64,000 bases of DNA from contig CAZRIP010000005.1 of the NCBI GenBank assembly GCA_964600165.1, positions 1 to 64,000 on the forward strand, in the 5' to 3' direction. The notes under the pieces were generated by a model. The model was not told the origin of the DNA. It ran no database searches and saw only the letters and a program-made list of their open reading frames with translations. Below, piece after piece: positions 8,222-17,256 of the stretch (position 1 is the stretch's first letter; each line of letters starts with the position of its first letter). This DNA comes from CAZRIP01 sp964600165 (GTDB lineage: Bacteria > Elusimicrobiota > Elusimicrobia > UBA1565 > UBA9628). The translations under genes were made by a program, and so were the position numbers.

Positions 8222-9880
8222 TTACATCTTCTCTGGCGCGCTGACGCCTAAGAGGCCGAGGCCTTCGGCGATCACGTCGCGCACGCCGGCGCAGAGGAGC
8301 AGGCGCGCTCTCGATTGCTCCGGCTCGGCGGCGTCGACGACGCGGCACTTCTCGTAGAAGGGGTGATACAAGCCCGCCAGCTCAAGGAGATAATTCGCGA
8401 GCGGGTGCGGGGCCAGGTCGCGCTCGCAGATCTTCAAGACCTCGGGAAACCACGCGACTTTGACGAGCAGCGCGCGCTCTTCGGGCTTCTCGAGCAGGCG
8501 GGCGTTCGGTCCGGGCAATTGATCGCCTTCCGCCAAGATGCCCGCCTTCGCGGCCTCGCGGAAGATCGAGCAGATGCGCGCGTGGACGTATTGGCAGTAA
8601 TAGACCGGATTCTCGCTCGACTGCTTCTTGGCTAGCTCGAGGTCGAAGTTCAAGTGGGAGTCCGGCGTGCGCATCGCGAAGAAGAAGCGGCAGGCGTCCT
8701 TGCCGACTTCGGAAACGACCTCGGATAACCGGACAAATTCCCCCGCGCGCTTGCTCATCTTGACCGCTTCCTGCCCGCGGTAGAGATGGATCAGCTGGTG
8801 GACGATGGCGTGGAAGTTCTCGGGCGGAAAGCCGAGCGCGGCGATCGCCGCCTTCATGCGCGGGACGTAGCCGTGATGGTCGGCGCCGAGGATGTCGATG
8901 AGCTCGGTATAACCACGGTCGAACTTGTCCTTGTGATAGGCGATGTCCGGAAGGAAATAGGTCGGCTTGCCGTCGGATTTGACGAGCACGCGGTCCTTGT
9001 CGTCCTCGGAGCCCTCGGCCGACGCCGTGCCGAGCCACACGGCCCCGTCCTTCTCGTAGACCATGCCGCGGCTCTTCAAGAAGTCGAGCGTCTTCTGCAC
9101 GGCGCCGCTGGCGTGGAGCTCGGATTCGAGGTACCAGCGGTCGAAATGGGTGTCGAAGGAGCGCATGTCGGATTTGTGGGAAGCGAGCAGCGTCTCCATC
9201 GCGTACTTGCCCCACGCTTGAGCGTCCCACGCGGAAGCCTCGGCGGGAGCCTGCGCGGCGACTTCGAATAAATACTCGCCCTGGTAGCCCTTCTCGGGCA
9301 CCTGGGCGTCGGGCTTGCCGCGGGCCTGGTCGTAGCGGGCTTTGACCGATTCGCCGAGCAGCACGACGCGCCCGCCGGCGTCGTTGACGTAATATTCCGT
9401 CGCCACCTTGCGGCCCAGGCGCCGCAAGATGCGCGCGAGCGAGTCGCCGAGCGTCGCGCCGCGCCCGGACGCCAGGTGAAGCGGGCCGGTCGGATTGGCC
9501 GAGACGAACTCGATCAAGATCGCGCGCTTCGGGCCGTGCGGATCGGCGCCGTAAGAGGAGCGGCTCAAAGTGAGCGCCTTGAGGTTCGCCGACAGGGCCG
9601 AGGCGCGCAGCTTCAGATTCACGAAGCCGGGGGGCGCGGCGTTGGCCTCGGCGATCTCGGGGATCTGCGCGAAGGACGCGGCGAGCGCCTTGGCGACCTC
9701 CATCGGGTTCTTCTTCGACGCCTTGGCGAGCGCGAGCGGCCAGGGGACGCTGACCTCCGCGCCCACGTGGGCGGGCGGCGAGGCGAGCGGGGCGAGGCTT
9801 TCCGGCGGCGCGACGCCGGCCTCCTTGGCCCAGGCGGCGGTCTTTTCGACGAGCGTCTTGCGCAGCGAGGCGAGGACCAT
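8222..9880 (-). CDS. argS: Arginyl-tRNA synthetase
   Basis: Charges tRNA-Arg. The 552-residue length is normal for a class I ArgRS. The HIGH-like signature is in SANPTGPLHLASGRGATLGD and the KMSKS-like loop reads VKMSKRAGEFVRL. The N-terminal ArgRS-specific domain (about 1-95) and a C-terminal anticodon-binding helical domain (DALR-type, about 430-552) are present. It is the last gene of the leftward nadD-argS operon, beginning 1 nt after the pilT stop. Confidence 0.96.
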   Translation of the reverse strand: MVLASLRKTLVEKTAAWAKEAGVAPPESLAPLASPPAHVGAEVSVPWPLALAKASKKNPMEVAKALAASFAQIPEIAEANAAPPGFVNLKLRASALSANLKALTLSRSSYGADPHGPKRAILIEFVSANPTGPLHLASGRGATLGDSLARILRRLGRKVATEYYVNDAGGRVVLLGESVKARYDQARGKPDAQVPEKGYQGEYLFEVAAQAPAEASAWDAQAWGKYAMETLLASHKSDMRSFDTHFDRWYLESELHASGAVQKTLDFLKSRGMVYEKDGAVWLGTASAEGSEDDKDRVLVKSDGKPTYFLPDIAYHKDKFDRGYTELIDILGADHHGYVPRMKAAIAALGFPPENFHAIVHQLIHLYRGQEAVKMSKRAGEFVRLSEVVSEVGKDACRFFFAMRTPDSHLNFDLELAKKQSSENPVYYCQYVHARICSIFREAAKAGILAEGDQLPGPNARLLEKPEERALLVKVAWFPEVLKICERDLAPHPLANYLLELAGLYHPFYEKCRVVDAAEPEQSRARLLLCAGVRDVIAEGLGLLGVSAPEKM

Positions 9881-9881
9881 G

Positions 9882-10964
9882 CTACGGCTGCGGAGGCTGC
9901 GCGCCCATGGTCACGAGCTGCTTGACCGTCCCGGGATCGTGGGCGATCGCGCAGGCCTCGTTGAGGTCGACGAGGTTTTGCTTGATGAGGAAAGCGAGGT
10001 ACTGGTCCATCGAGATCATCCCGAACTTGCTGCCGGCCTCGATGGCGGAGTAAAGCAGATGGGTCTTGCCGTCGCGGATGATGCTGCCGATGGCGGACGT
10101 CATGCGCATGAACTCCCGCGCGCAGACGCGGCCTTTGCCGTCCTTGCGCGGCAGCAAGGTCTGGCAGATGACGGCCTGCAGCACGGTCGAGACCTGGATG
10201 CGCACTTGCTGCTGCTGGTGCGCGGGGAAGACGTCGATGATGCGGTCGATGGTCGACGGCGCGTCCTGGGTGTGCAGCGTGCCGAAGCAGAGGTGCCCGG
10301 TCTCCGCGGCGGTGATGGCGAGCTGGATCGTCTCCAGGTCGCGCATCTCGCCGATCAAGATCACGTCGGGGTCTTGGCGCAAGCTGTGCTTGAGGGCCTC
10401 GGCGAAGGACTTGGTCTGCTGGCCGACCTCTCTCTGCAGAATGATCGAGTTTTTGTCTTCATACACGAATTCGATCGGGTCCTCGACGGTCAGGACGTGC
10501 TTCTGGTACTTCTGGTTGATGAGCTCGATGAGGCAGGCGAGCGTCGTCGACTTGCCGGAGCCCGTCGGGCCGGTCACGAGCACGAGCCCGCGCGGCAGAT
10601 CGACCAAGTTGCGCATCGCCGGCATCAGGCCCAGCTCGTCCGGCGTCGGGATCCGCGACGAGATCGTGCGCAGCACGGCGGCCACGCCGAGCTTCTGCAT
10701 GAACACGTTCACGCGAAAGCGCGAGACGCCGGAGAGCGCGATCGAGCAATCGAGCTCCCAGCGGTCCTCGAAGCGGGCGCGCTGGTCCTCGGTGAGGATC
10801 GAGTAGATGAGGTTCTTGCACTCATCGGCGGCGAGCTTCGTCGTGCCGGGGATCGGCTGGATGGCGCCGTTCAAGCGCACCATCGGCGGCTTGCCGATGA
10901 CCAGATGAAGGTCCGACGCGCCCATTTGGGCGGTCGACTTCAGGATTTCAACGAGATCGGGCAT
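9882..10964 (-). CDS. pilT: PilT-like type IV pilus retraction ATPase (copy A)
   Basis: A 360-residue secretion-superfamily ATPase that would power pilus retraction at the inner membrane. Walker A is TGPTGSGKSTTLA, the Asp box region is LTVEDPIEFVYEDKNS, Walker B is DVILIGEMRDLETI and the His box is TGHLCFGTLHTQDAPSTIDR. The N-terminal PAS-like domain begins MPDLVEILKSTAQMGASDLH, typical of PilT. The AIRNLIRE-type C-terminal motif is represented by a variant, SAIGSIIRDGKTHLLYSAIE. Its start lies inside the end of rsfS (17-nt overlap). It is closely similar to the copies at 12213-13298 and 34521-35687. Confidence 0.92.
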   Translation of the reverse strand: MPDLVEILKSTAQMGASDLHLVIGKPPMVRLNGAIQPIPGTTKLAADECKNLIYSILTEDQRARFEDRWELDCSIALSGVSRFRVNVFMQKLGVAAVLRTISSRIPTPDELGLMPAMRNLVDLPRGLVLVTGPTGSGKSTTLACLIELINQKYQKHVLTVEDPIEFVYEDKNSIILQREVGQQTKSFAEALKHSLRQDPDVILIGEMRDLETIQLAITAAETGHLCFGTLHTQDAPSTIDRIIDVFPAHQQQQVRIQVSTVLQAVICQTLLPRKDGKGRVCAREFMRMTSAIGSIIRDGKTHLLYSAIEAGSKFGMISMDQYLAFLIKQNLVDLNEACAIAHDPGTVKQLVTMGAQPPQP

Positions 10965-11319
10965 GAGTCTTCCGCTCCCAGGCCACCTTGGGCGAGTCGA
11001 AGTAGAGCTTGTCCAGCGCGTAGAAATCGCGGGTCTCGCGCGTCATCACGTGCACGAGCAGCCCGCCGAAGTCGAGCACGCGCCACTGATCGCTGCGCGG
11101 CCGCGCGCGATGCAGGCAGGCGACGTTGAAGTCCGCCGCGGCGCGCTCGACCTCGTGCTCCAAGGTCTCCAGGTGCGGGCGCGAGTTGGCGGTGACGATC
11201 AGCAGATAATCGGTGATCGGGCTCGTCTTGCTCACGTGGAGCAAGGCGATGTCCTCTCCCTTCTTGTCGTCGGCGGCTCGCGCCGCCGCGACCGCGACGC
11301 CCTTAAATGCCCGTGCCAT
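10948..11319 (-). CDS. rsfS: Ribosome silencing factor RsfS
   Basis: Binds ribosomal protein uL14 and blocks subunit joining when nutrients are limiting. The 123-residue product has the family core: DKKGEDIALLHVSKTSPITD, DYLLIVTANS, then WRVLDFGGLLVHVMTRETRDFY and LDKLYFDSP. It overlaps the upstream cyclic-nucleotide-binding gene by 17 nt and the downstream pilT by 17 nt, so the three are coupled. In many bacteria rsfS follows nadD and yqeK; here the same operon contains them but pilus genes are inserted between. Confidence 0.93.
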   Translation of the reverse strand: MARAFKGVAVAAARAADDKKGEDIALLHVSKTSPITDYLLIVTANSRPHLETLEHEVERAAADFNVACLHRARPRSDQWRVLDFGGLLVHVMTRETRDFYALDKLYFDSPKVAWERKTHARSR

Positions 11320-12211
11320 ATTTCAGGGTGGACTTCGAGAGCCGGTCGCGCAAGCTGTCCTCGGTCCTGAAGTTGATGTTTTCCAGCGCCGAGGTCAGCA
11401 GGCGCGCGACGGTCGTCAGCGTGCGGCCGGTCTCGTTGCGCTCCTCTTCGCCGAGCGGCGTCGCGGAATGAAAGATCAGGTAGCCGTGCGGGCGCTTGGG
11501 TCCAGGCAGCGACACGTAATAAGCCGCGTCGTCGAGCCAGAGGTTGCGCGTCTCCGTGGCGGGGGGTAGCTTGCCCTTCATGGAAGAAAAATCGAAGTCC
11601 CCGCGCCCGGCCACGAAGTCCATCTCGTCGTTGAACAGGTTGTAGAGGTGGGCCTGCGCCGACCAGGAGCCGACCAAATGGGGGACGATGCGCTCGAGCA
11701 CGCTCAGGAGCAGCTCCTTGCCCGAGCCGTGGGCCTCGAGCAGGAGGCTCGAGAGATCGAAGAGGAGCGTGAGCTCGTTGGAGGTCCGGCGCAGGCGGCC
11801 GGACTGCACTTGCACGAGGTGCGCGAAGAAGCTCATCGCGAGCTCGGGGTTCGACTTGAGCCAGCGGTTGAGATCGTCGCGGCCGAGCTCGAAGAGGCTC
11901 GCCTCGCCGGAGGCGGACGCGCGCGCCGAGCGCGGCTGCGGCTCGATGACCGCCATCTCGCCGAACGAGTCGCCGGCCCCGAGGATCGCCAGGTCCTTCG
12001 AGACGTTCTTGGCCATCTTCTTCGAGATCCTGACGTGGCCGGACGCGATGAAATAGAGGCTGTCGCCGGTCGTGCCTTCCTCGAAGACGATCTCGCCGTC
12101 CTTCAGGGACTTGGCCTTGAGGAAGTCGCCGAGCGTCGCCAGCCGGTCCTCGGGAATCTGGCCCAGCAATCGCAGCGACTTGAGCAGCTGAATCTTGTCT
12201 TTGTCGGCCAT
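11303..12211 (-). CDS. Cyclic-nucleotide-binding (CAP-ED) regulatory protein
   Basis: A 302-residue protein lying between two pilT genes. Residues about 15-130 are a cNMP-binding domain with the phosphate-binding cassette FGEMAVIEPQPRSARASA (Gly-Glu and the Arg-Ser pair retained) and an upstream GTTGDSLYFIASGHV strand pair. Residues about 150-300 look like a GAF-type sensory domain (LLFDLSSLLLEAHGSGKELL onwards). No helix-turn-helix was seen, so it is probably not a CRP-type transcription factor. The context suggests cyclic-nucleotide or other signal input into pilus retraction; this is inference. It starts 1 nt after the upstream pilT stop. Confidence 0.85.
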   Translation of the reverse strand: MADKDKIQLLKSLRLLGQIPEDRLATLGDFLKAKSLKDGEIVFEEGTTGDSLYFIASGHVRISKKMAKNVSKDLAILGAGDSFGEMAVIEPQPRSARASASGEASLFELGRDDLNRWLKSNPELAMSFFAHLVQVQSGRLRRTSNELTLLFDLSSLLLEAHGSGKELLLSVLERIVPHLVGSWSAQAHLYNLFNDEMDFVAGRGDFDFSSMKGKLPPATETRNLWLDDAAYYVSLPGPKRPHGYLIFHSATPLGEEERNETGRTLTTVARLLTSALENINFRTEDSLRDRLSKSTLKYGTGI

Positions 12212-12212
12212 G

Positions 12213-13298
<1,086 letters not shown>

Positions 13299-13311
13299 GC
13301 GTGCGTGTCTC

Positions 13312-14253
13312 CTAGAAGCAGTCGTCCGCGAGAATGACCGTCACGTCGACCAGCCGCTTCTCGTCCGGCCGGCTGACCTCTTCGGCGTCCCGGCAGCCGA
13401 GCATACGCTTGACCGTCGAGGCGTTCTCGAAGGCGCCGGAGCGGTCGTAGATCACCGTCTTGTCCTGCCGGCTCGGCGCGTTCGACGACGCCATGACGTC
13501 GGCGCCGCCTGATCTTAGAATTTTTGTGGCCTCGAGCGCGATACCGTGGCGCCCCGTCGCGTTGAGGACCTCGACCGTGAGGCGCTCGGGCTTGGCCGGG
13601 GGCGCCTCCGTGGCGAGGCGGCCGAGGAACGCCCGCCGCGCGCCGTCGTCCTCAGGCAGCCAGGCGGGACGCAGCCCCGCGCGGCCCAGGCGGTGGAGCT
13701 CCACCGCGGCGACGAGCCGCTCGGCGCGGCCGATATCGGCGCGCAGCCCTTTCGTCGAGAAAGCCAGGCGCCATGGCAGCCTCCGCGTCCACGCCGCGCC
13801 CTGCAGGGCCGGGTCGGGCTCGTCGGACGGCGCGGCCTGGACGTACACGAACCGGCCGGCGCCGCCGTCGGCGTCGAGGCCGAGCAGGGGCCGGAGGAGC
13901 TCGCGCGCGGCGTCGGCCTCGTCTTTCGCGGCGCCGGCCGGATCGGCGTCGTTGGCCAGCGAGTCCTCGCGCGCCGCCGAAAGCGGGCGGCCGTCGGTCA
14001 TTTTCGTCGAGTCGGGGATATACACGAGATCGGCCGCGCGCTTGGCGGGGTGAAAGAGCGCGAGGTAGAGGCGCGGAGGCTCGGGCGCGGCCTCGAAAGC
14101 GATGAGCGTCGCCCACGGCTTGCCCGCGCGCACGCAGGCCGCCGCCGTCGAGCGGCTCTCGAGCCAGGCCGCTAGCGCGACGACCGCGAAGACGGCGAGC
14201 GTCAGCGCGCGCTCCACCCTCACGCTCTTCGCGCTTATCGGAGAGATTTCCAT
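13312..14253 (-). CDS. Membrane-anchored protein with LytR C-terminal domain
   Basis: A 313-residue protein with one N-terminal TM segment (about 15-32, TLAVFAVVALAAWLE) and an extracytoplasmic remainder. The last ~95 residues (from RLTVEVLNATGRHGIALEAT to the end) match the LytR_C domain found C-terminal to LCP ligases. The middle (about 45-200) is a reduced, divergent LCP-like region, not the full catalytic LCP domain. The ATG at 14253 is chosen because the frame upstream overlaps the nadD/yqeK gene; the resulting overlap is 19 nt. Such genes occur between yqeK and rsfS in several phyla, consistent with the operon here. A cell-wall role is inferred. Confidence 0.8.
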   Translation of the reverse strand: MEISPISAKSVRVERALTLAVFAVVALAAWLESRSTAAACVRAGKPWATLIAFEAAPEPPRLYLALFHPAKRAADLVYIPDSTKMTDGRPLSAAREDSLANDADPAGAAKDEADAARELLRPLLGLDADGGAGRFVYVQAAPSDEPDPALQGAAWTRRLPWRLAFSTKGLRADIGRAERLVAAVELHRLGRAGLRPAWLPEDDGARRAFLGRLATEAPPAKPERLTVEVLNATGRHGIALEATKILRSGGADVMASSNAPSRQDKTVIYDRSGAFENASTVKRMLGCRDAEEVSRPDEKRLVDVTVILADDCF

Positions 14254-15338
14254 AGTAAATCGGTCAAAGGATGCGCCCAAGCGCCGTCTTCGCGGACGAA
14301 ATGCCGCTTGAAAGCGACGGTCTCGCGGAACGCGGCCGACAGATCGCGGCGCGCGAGCCGGCGGACTCTTTTTGCCTCGCGATAGCCGCGGTCTTCCGAA
14401 GAGAAATCGGCGACGTAGAGCGCTCGTTCGAGCGGGCCCATGCCCGGGCGGCCGAGCGTGTGGTTGCGGATCGCCGCGAGCACCTCGGGATCGCGCACGC
14501 CGTAAACGCGCCGCGCGACGTCCTCGCCGACGAAAGCGTGGAGCAAGATCGGGTTGTTCGCGACGATCCCGGAGAAATTCGGGATTTTCAAGCGGCGGCG
14601 CCGCGCATAGGCCGGCATCGCGTCGACGCGCAGCGCGCGGCCGCAATCGTGAAGCAGCCCCGCCAGTCGCGCGCGCTCGCGGTCGAGCGCGTGGCGCGCG
14701 GCGAGCTCGTCGGCCAGGCGCGCGACGCAGACGGTGTGCTCGAAGCGGCTTTCTTTGAGAGAGCGCGAAAGCCGGGCCAACGTTCTCGTGCCGTAGAGGC
14801 CGCGGCGGCGGATGAAGCCCTCGATTCTCGGCGAGAGAAGGTCCGAGACGGGCTCGCCGAGCGCGAGCCGGCGCCGCGCCTCGGTCGACGAGGCGTCCGG
14901 CATCTTGCCGGGGAGCCGATGAAAGAAATCCGGCGGCTTCGCTCCGACGGGACGGCGCGCCGTCCACCAGGTCGCGAGCGCGCGCAGCCTCGCCGGATTC
15001 CGCCACTTGTAAAATTGAGCGGCGGAGTCCGAGCCGACGGCGAAACACAGCTCCGCGGACGGGAATTTTTTCTTGAGACGAGAAAGCGTCTCGACGGTAT
15101 AGACTCTGCGGCGGCTGCGGAATTCGACGGCATCGATCGTCGCGCGATCACCGAACGCGAGCTTGGCCAGGGCGAGCCGGTCGGCGGCCGAAGCGCTGTG
15201 CGTTCCTTTTAAAGGGGCCTGAAAGGCGGGCACGACGATCACTTTGTTCGGTCGGGTCGCCTTGATCGCGGTTTTGAGCAGTGCCGTGTGGCCTTTGTGC
15301 GGCGGGTCGAACGAGCCGCCGAAAACGAGGACGCGCAT
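14235..15338 (-). CDS. nadD: NadD-YqeK fusion: nicotinate-mononucleotide adenylyltransferase + HD hydrolase
   Basis: About 367 residues. The N-terminal part (1-175) is NadD, which adenylates nicotinate mononucleotide for NAD synthesis: RVLVFGGSFDPPHKGHTALL carries the HxGH-type signature, and the usual ISSTxIR loop is represented by DASSTEARRR. The C-terminal part (about 180-365) is an HD-domain protein of the YqeK type with HTVCVARLADELAARHALD, LLHDCGRAL and LLHAFVGEDVARR. YqeK enzymes hydrolyse Ap4A. The two are usually neighbouring genes; here they form one chain. An upstream ATG at 15347 overlaps a possible -10 box (TAAGAT), so the ATG at 15338, which begins MRVLVFGG, is preferred. Confidence 0.9.
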   Translation of the reverse strand: MRVLVFGGSFDPPHKGHTALLKTAIKATRPNKVIVVPAFQAPLKGTHSASAADRLALAKLAFGDRATIDAVEFRSRRRVYTVETLSRLKKKFPSAELCFAVGSDSAAQFYKWRNPARLRALATWWTARRPVGAKPPDFFHRLPGKMPDASSTEARRRLALGEPVSDLLSPRIEGFIRRRGLYGTRTLARLSRSLKESRFEHTVCVARLADELAARHALDRERARLAGLLHDCGRALRVDAMPAYARRRRLKIPNFSGIVANNPILLHAFVGEDVARRVYGVRDPEVLAAIRNHTLGRPGMGPLERALYVADFSSEDRGYREAKRVRRLARRDLSAAFRETVAFKRHFVREDGAWAHPLTDLLWKSLR

Positions 15339-15373
15339 GGCCCCCATCTTAGCTTTTCGGCCTCGCGGCGCGC

Positions 15374-15402
15374 TTGGAGGCGCCGCCCGGATTTGGTACT
15401 TT
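15374..15402 (+). promoter_or_regulatory. Promoter of the DUF1015 gene
   Basis: TTGGAG at 15374-15379, 17-nt spacer, TACTTT at 15397-15402. The ATG is at 15410, 7 nt after the -10 box. The divergent nadD start is at 15338, so this 71-bp gap holds both promoters. Confidence 0.5.
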
Positions 15403-15409
15403 GGTGTCC

Positions 15410-16570
15410 ATGGCCGACGTCAGACCGTTTCGCGGCATCCGATTCGATCCCAAGAAGCTCGGGCTCGGAAAGGCGCTTTGCCCGCCTTACGACGTGATCG
15501 ACCCCGCCGAGGCCGAACGGCTGCGCCGGGAGGCGCGTAACGCCATTCACCTCGAGCTGCCCGCCGGAGCGGGCGAGGAGCGCTACGAGAACGCGGCGCT
15601 CGCCTGGTCCGATTGGCGCGCGCAGGGCCTGCTGCTCCAAGACGAAAAGCCGGCTTTTTACGCGGTCGAGGAGCGCTTCGCTTTCGCGGGCAAAGCCTGC
15701 CGGCGGCTCGGCTTTCTGGCCGCGCTTTCAGTCGCCGACAACGGCGACGTCGTGGCCCATGAGCGCACGCTCTCCAAGCCCAAGGCCGACCGGCTCGAGT
15801 TGCTCAAGGCGGTCTGGGCGAACGTGAGCCCGATCTTCGGCCTCTTCGCGGATTCGGCGGGCGCCGCGCGACGCGTCTTCGCCGCGGCGGCGAAAGCCCC
15901 GCCCGCGGCCTCCGGGCGCATGGCGTCGGGCGTTTCGTACAAGCTTTGGAAGGTCGACGACGAGGCCGACGTGGAGACCTTGCGCCGCGCGTTGGCGCCG
16001 GCGAAGATCCTGATCGCCGACGGCCATCACCGCTTCGAGGTCAGCCGCGCGTTCCACGAGCTGCACCCCGCGGCGGCCACGGAGACCGTGCTCGCCTACC
16101 TCTGCCCCGAGGAAGACAAGGGCTTGGTGGCGCTCTCGACGCACCGGATCGTCTCGAGCGGCATGTCGGATTACTCCGCGCTTTGCCGCGTCGACGGCTG
16201 CAAGAGTCGCGCCGAGCTGCTGACGAAGCTCGAAAAAGCGAAGAGCCCTTACGCCTTCGGCGTGCTCGAGCGCGGCCGGTATCGGCTCGCCCAGCCGAAG
16301 TCGCCGGACGGCTGCGCGAGCGGCCTGTGCGTCGAGTGGATCGGCAAGCATCTGCTCTCGGCCGTGCCGCCCGACCAGATCAAATACACCCCGGACGCCG
16401 GCAAGGCCGTCTCCATGGCCAAGGAGACCGGCGCCGCCGTCGTCTTCGTCAAGCCGTTCAAGGTCGAACAGATCCGCAAAGCCGTCGCCGCGGTCGGGCT
16501 TTTGCCGCCCAAGTCGACCTATTTCTTTCCGAAGATCGCCACCGGGCTGGTCTTCAAGAGCCTCAAATGA
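15410..16570 (+). CDS. DUF1015 family protein
   Basis: A 386-residue soluble protein matching the DUF1015 family: an N-terminal RPFRGIRFDP, the CPPYDVIDPAEAERLR motif, then HERTLSKPKADRLELLKA and the LIADGHHRFEVSRAFHEL motif. The biochemical function is unclear; in some bacteria the family sits near serine/hydroxypyruvate metabolism genes, and a 2-hydroxyacid dehydrogenase does occur at 19842, but not adjacent. Its stop overlaps the GT2 start (ATGA). The chosen start gives the conserved N-terminus; a longer reading from 15374 would cross the promoter. Confidence 0.88.
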   Translation: MADVRPFRGIRFDPKKLGLGKALCPPYDVIDPAEAERLRREARNAIHLELPAGAGEERYENAALAWSDWRAQGLLLQDEKPAFYAVEERFAFAGKACRRLGFLAALSVADNGDVVAHERTLSKPKADRLELLKAVWANVSPIFGLFADSAGAARRVFAAAAKAPPAASGRMASGVSYKLWKVDDEADVETLRRALAPAKILIADGHHRFEVSRAFHELHPAAATETVLAYLCPEEDKGLVALSTHRIVSSGMSDYSALCRVDGCKSRAELLTKLEKAKSPYAFGVLERGRYRLAQPKSPDGCASGLCVEWIGKHLLSAVPPDQIKYTPDAGKAVSMAKETGAAVVFVKPFKVEQIRKAVAAVGLLPPKSTYFFPKIATGLVFKSLK

Positions 16571-17256
16571 AATTTTCCGTCGTCATCGCGACCTGGAACG
16601 AGGGCTCGCAGATCTCGTCGTATTTGAAGCGCCTGAGGCAAATCTCGCAGCAGAGCCCGATGGAGGTCATCGTCGCCGACGGCGGCTCCGACGACGGCAC
16701 GGCCGGACTGGCGCGCGAGTGGGCCGACCACGTGATCACGCTGCCCCAGACCAATCGCGGGGCGCAGCTCGACGCCGGCGCCAAGATCGCGACCGGCGAT
16801 CTGCTGTTCTTCCTGCGCGCCGACGCGCAGCCGCCCGGCAACTGGCAGCAGGCGCTCGAGCACTTCTGGCTCTCCACGCACCGCAAAAAAGTCGCGGCCT
16901 CGACGTTCACCGTCGATTACGGCACGGGCTGGAAGTTGCGGCTATCCTCTCGGGTCGCCAACGCCGCCGTCGGCTGGGGCGTGGCTTACGGCGATCACGG
17001 CCTGGCCACGACGCCGGAGATTTACAAGGAGAGCGGCGGCTACCCGCCGATCGCTTATCGCGAGGACGTCGAGTTCTGCAAGCGCCTCGCGCGCTTCGGG
17101 CGGATCGCCCGGCATTCCGAGGTCATCTGGCCCGCCGGGCGCCGCCTGCGCCGCGACGGCCCCGTGCGCTGCGGCGTCGAGCACGCCTGGCTGGCGCTGC
17201 GTCATAAGCTCGGGTCCTCGCCCGACGAGCTCTGGCGCAGCTACGCCGGCGCTTAG
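16567..17256 (+). CDS. Family 2 glycosyltransferase (TIGR04283-like)
   Basis: A 229-residue GT-A fold protein. KFSVVIATWNEGSQI is the N-terminal strand, IVADGGSDDGTAGLA the nucleotide-sugar-binding segment and LLFFLRADAQPP the DxD-type metal site. YREDVEFCKRL supplies the ED acceptor-side motif. The pattern ADGGSxDGT with a following NRGAQLDAGAKIATGD resembles the TIGR04283 subgroup. There is no TM segment. It is coupled to the DUF1015 gene by ATGA overlap and abuts the convergent TPR gene with no gap. The acceptor is unknown. Confidence 0.85.
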   Translation: MKFSVVIATWNEGSQISSYLKRLRQISQQSPMEVIVADGGSDDGTAGLAREWADHVITLPQTNRGAQLDAGAKIATGDLLFFLRADAQPPGNWQQALEHFWLSTHRKKVAASTFTVDYGTGWKLRLSSRVANAAVGWGVAYGDHGLATTPEIYKESGGYPPIAYREDVEFCKRLARFGRIARHSEVIWPAGRRLRRDGPVRCGVEHAWLALRHKLGSSPDELWRSYAGA

